Source: Chloroflexota bacterium (lineage in GTDB: Bacteria > Chloroflexota > Dehalococcoidia > Dehalococcoidales > JAHJRU01). Taken from it: a stretch of 6,920 nt of DNA. The notes below the pieces were generated by a model that did no database searches, was not told the DNA's origin, and worked only from the letters and a program-made list of their open reading frames with translations. The translations under genes were made by a program, and so were the position numbers. Where the stretch lies: contig JAHJRU010000087.1 in NCBI GenBank assembly GCA_018830745.1, forward strand, positions 1 to 6,920, given 5' to 3'. This document shows positions 6,354-6,920 of this stretch, piece after piece; position 1 is the stretch's first letter, and every line of letters starts with the position of its first letter.

Positions 6354-6362
6354 TGCTGTCTC

Positions 6363-6920
6363 CTAAGCACCGAATTTGTTTAGCTTGAGGGCGTTAGCCA
6401 TCGCCAGGGGCATTATCTGGGTTGCCGGGAAACAGCCTAAACCACCCGTTAAACAGGCTGATTCGCCGAATTGCTTGGCAGCATCCGGGCGGCACCACTT
6501 GGAATACAACAGCAGCGGCACCGGGTGCCAGCTATGTGCGGCTAGCACAGCCGGGGTGGAATGGTCGCCGCTGACCACGATAACATCGGGTTGAAGTCGG
6601 ACAAGCTCAGGAATGGCCTGGTCAACCTGCTCTATTACGCTGACTTTGCGCTCGAAGTCCCCGTCCTCGCCGGCGGAATCGGTTTGCTTTACATGTATGA
6701 AGAAAAAGTCGTATTTATGATAGTTTTCTTGCAGCACGGCTAGTTCGCTTTCCAGGTTTGCATCGGTTTCCAGAATGTCCATGCCGGCTAATTTTGCCAG
6801 CCCGCGGTACATGGGATAGCCGGAGATGGCGGCCGGCTTCAATTTGTAGATTTCACTCATGCTGGGCCAGTGGGGGCGCTGCGCAAAGCCGCGCAGGAGC
6901 ATCATGTTGGCTGGGCGGTG
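6363..6920 (-). CDS. apgM: 2,3-bisphosphoglycerate-independent phosphoglycerate mutase, archaeal type (partial)
   Basis: This enzyme interconverts 3- and 2-phosphoglycerate without a bisphosphoglycerate cofactor; it belongs to the alkaline phosphatase superfamily and uses divalent metals. Only the C-terminal 185 residues are in the window. The frame stays open to the last base, so the ATG at 6905 is internal: the codons before it read HRPAN, continuing into MMLLRGF, a typical stretch of this family. Visible landmarks, numbered from the first residue in the window, are GYPMYRGLAKLAGMD (34-48), FFIHVKQTDSAGEDGD (73-88) and VSGDHSTP (116-123), then AAHSWHPVP (127-135). The His and Asp residues in these blocks (H76, D81, D119, H120, H129, H132) are the likely metal and active-site groups. 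The N-terminal half with the catalytic serine is outside the window. It belongs to the archaeal-type group (ApgM), which also occurs in some bacteria, rather than the GpmI type. It is the first visible gene of the operon; the promoter is not in view. Confidence 0.92.
   Translation of the reverse strand, partial: HRPANMMLLRGFAQRPHWPSMSEIYKLKPAAISGYPMYRGLAKLAGMDILETDANLESELAVLQENYHKYDFFFIHVKQTDSAGEDGDFERKVSVIEQVDQAIPELVRLQPDVIVVSGDHSTPAVLAAHSWHPVPLLLYSKWCRPDAAKQFGESACLTGGLGCFPATQIMPLAMANALKLNKFGA

Noticed and set aside
5574..6366. Plus-strand frames opposite tpiA and one alternative minus frame
   Set aside because: tpiA is intact with all catalytic residues, so these are shadows.
6376..6743. 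Plus-strand frames opposite apgM
   Set aside because: The minus frame carries the conserved metal-site motifs and stays open to the window end.
6903..6905. ATG at 6905 as the start of the mutase gene
   Set aside because: The frame continues upstream to the window edge with family-like residues (HRPAN), and the catalytic N-terminal half would be missing.

Overview
All nine genes in this window lie on the minus strand, so transcription runs from the right end to the left. Seven of them are recognisable housekeeping genes packed into one apparent operon: apgM (5' end cut off by the window), tpiA, an FmdB-type zinc-ribbon gene, miaA, dapF, dapL and hflX. The last two, a small cytosolic protein and a two-helix membrane protein, sit downstream behind their own intergenic gaps.

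The gene set suggests a bacterium of the Chloroflexota, most likely Dehalococcoidia or a relative. The reasons are the archaeal-type phosphoglycerate mutase beside tpiA, an LL-diaminopimelate aminotransferase rather than the acylated DAP route, and this particular gene order. This placement comes from memory of family distribution and gene order, not from a search, and is only moderately secure. Base composition is moderate in genes and AT-rich in gaps. No mobile element, CRISPR array, tRNA or rRNA was seen.

Right part (about 5592-6920): apgM and tpiA are two central steps of glycolysis/gluconeogenesis, separated by 9 nt. Middle (4375-5581): a small zinc-ribbon protein, then miaA, which starts with TTG inside the end of the zinc-ribbon gene and ends in an ATGA overlap with dapF. 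Middle-left (2340-4378): dapF and dapL, 5 nt apart, are consecutive steps making meso-diaminopimelate for lysine and/or cell wall. hflX (1145-2359) overlaps the end of dapL by 20 nt. The overlaps suggest translational coupling along the operon. miaA and hflX also share an operon in E. coli (miaA-hfq-hflX); here dapF and dapL lie between them.

Left part (1-1144): a 67-residue protein of unknown function has a strong extended -10 promoter and a perfect Shine-Dalgarno that would lie at the very 5' end of its mRNA. Next comes a 166-residue protein with two membrane helices and a helical tail. The transcript probably ends at a long inverted repeat at 75-115 followed by a T-rich stretch on the minus strand.

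The operon itself is ordinary. The points worth a second look are all in the left 1.15 kb: the near-leaderless small gene, direct repeats upstream of it, the membrane protein without a visible ribosome binding site, the long palindrome, and a possible antisense promoter. I see no clear evidence for a new multi-gene system.
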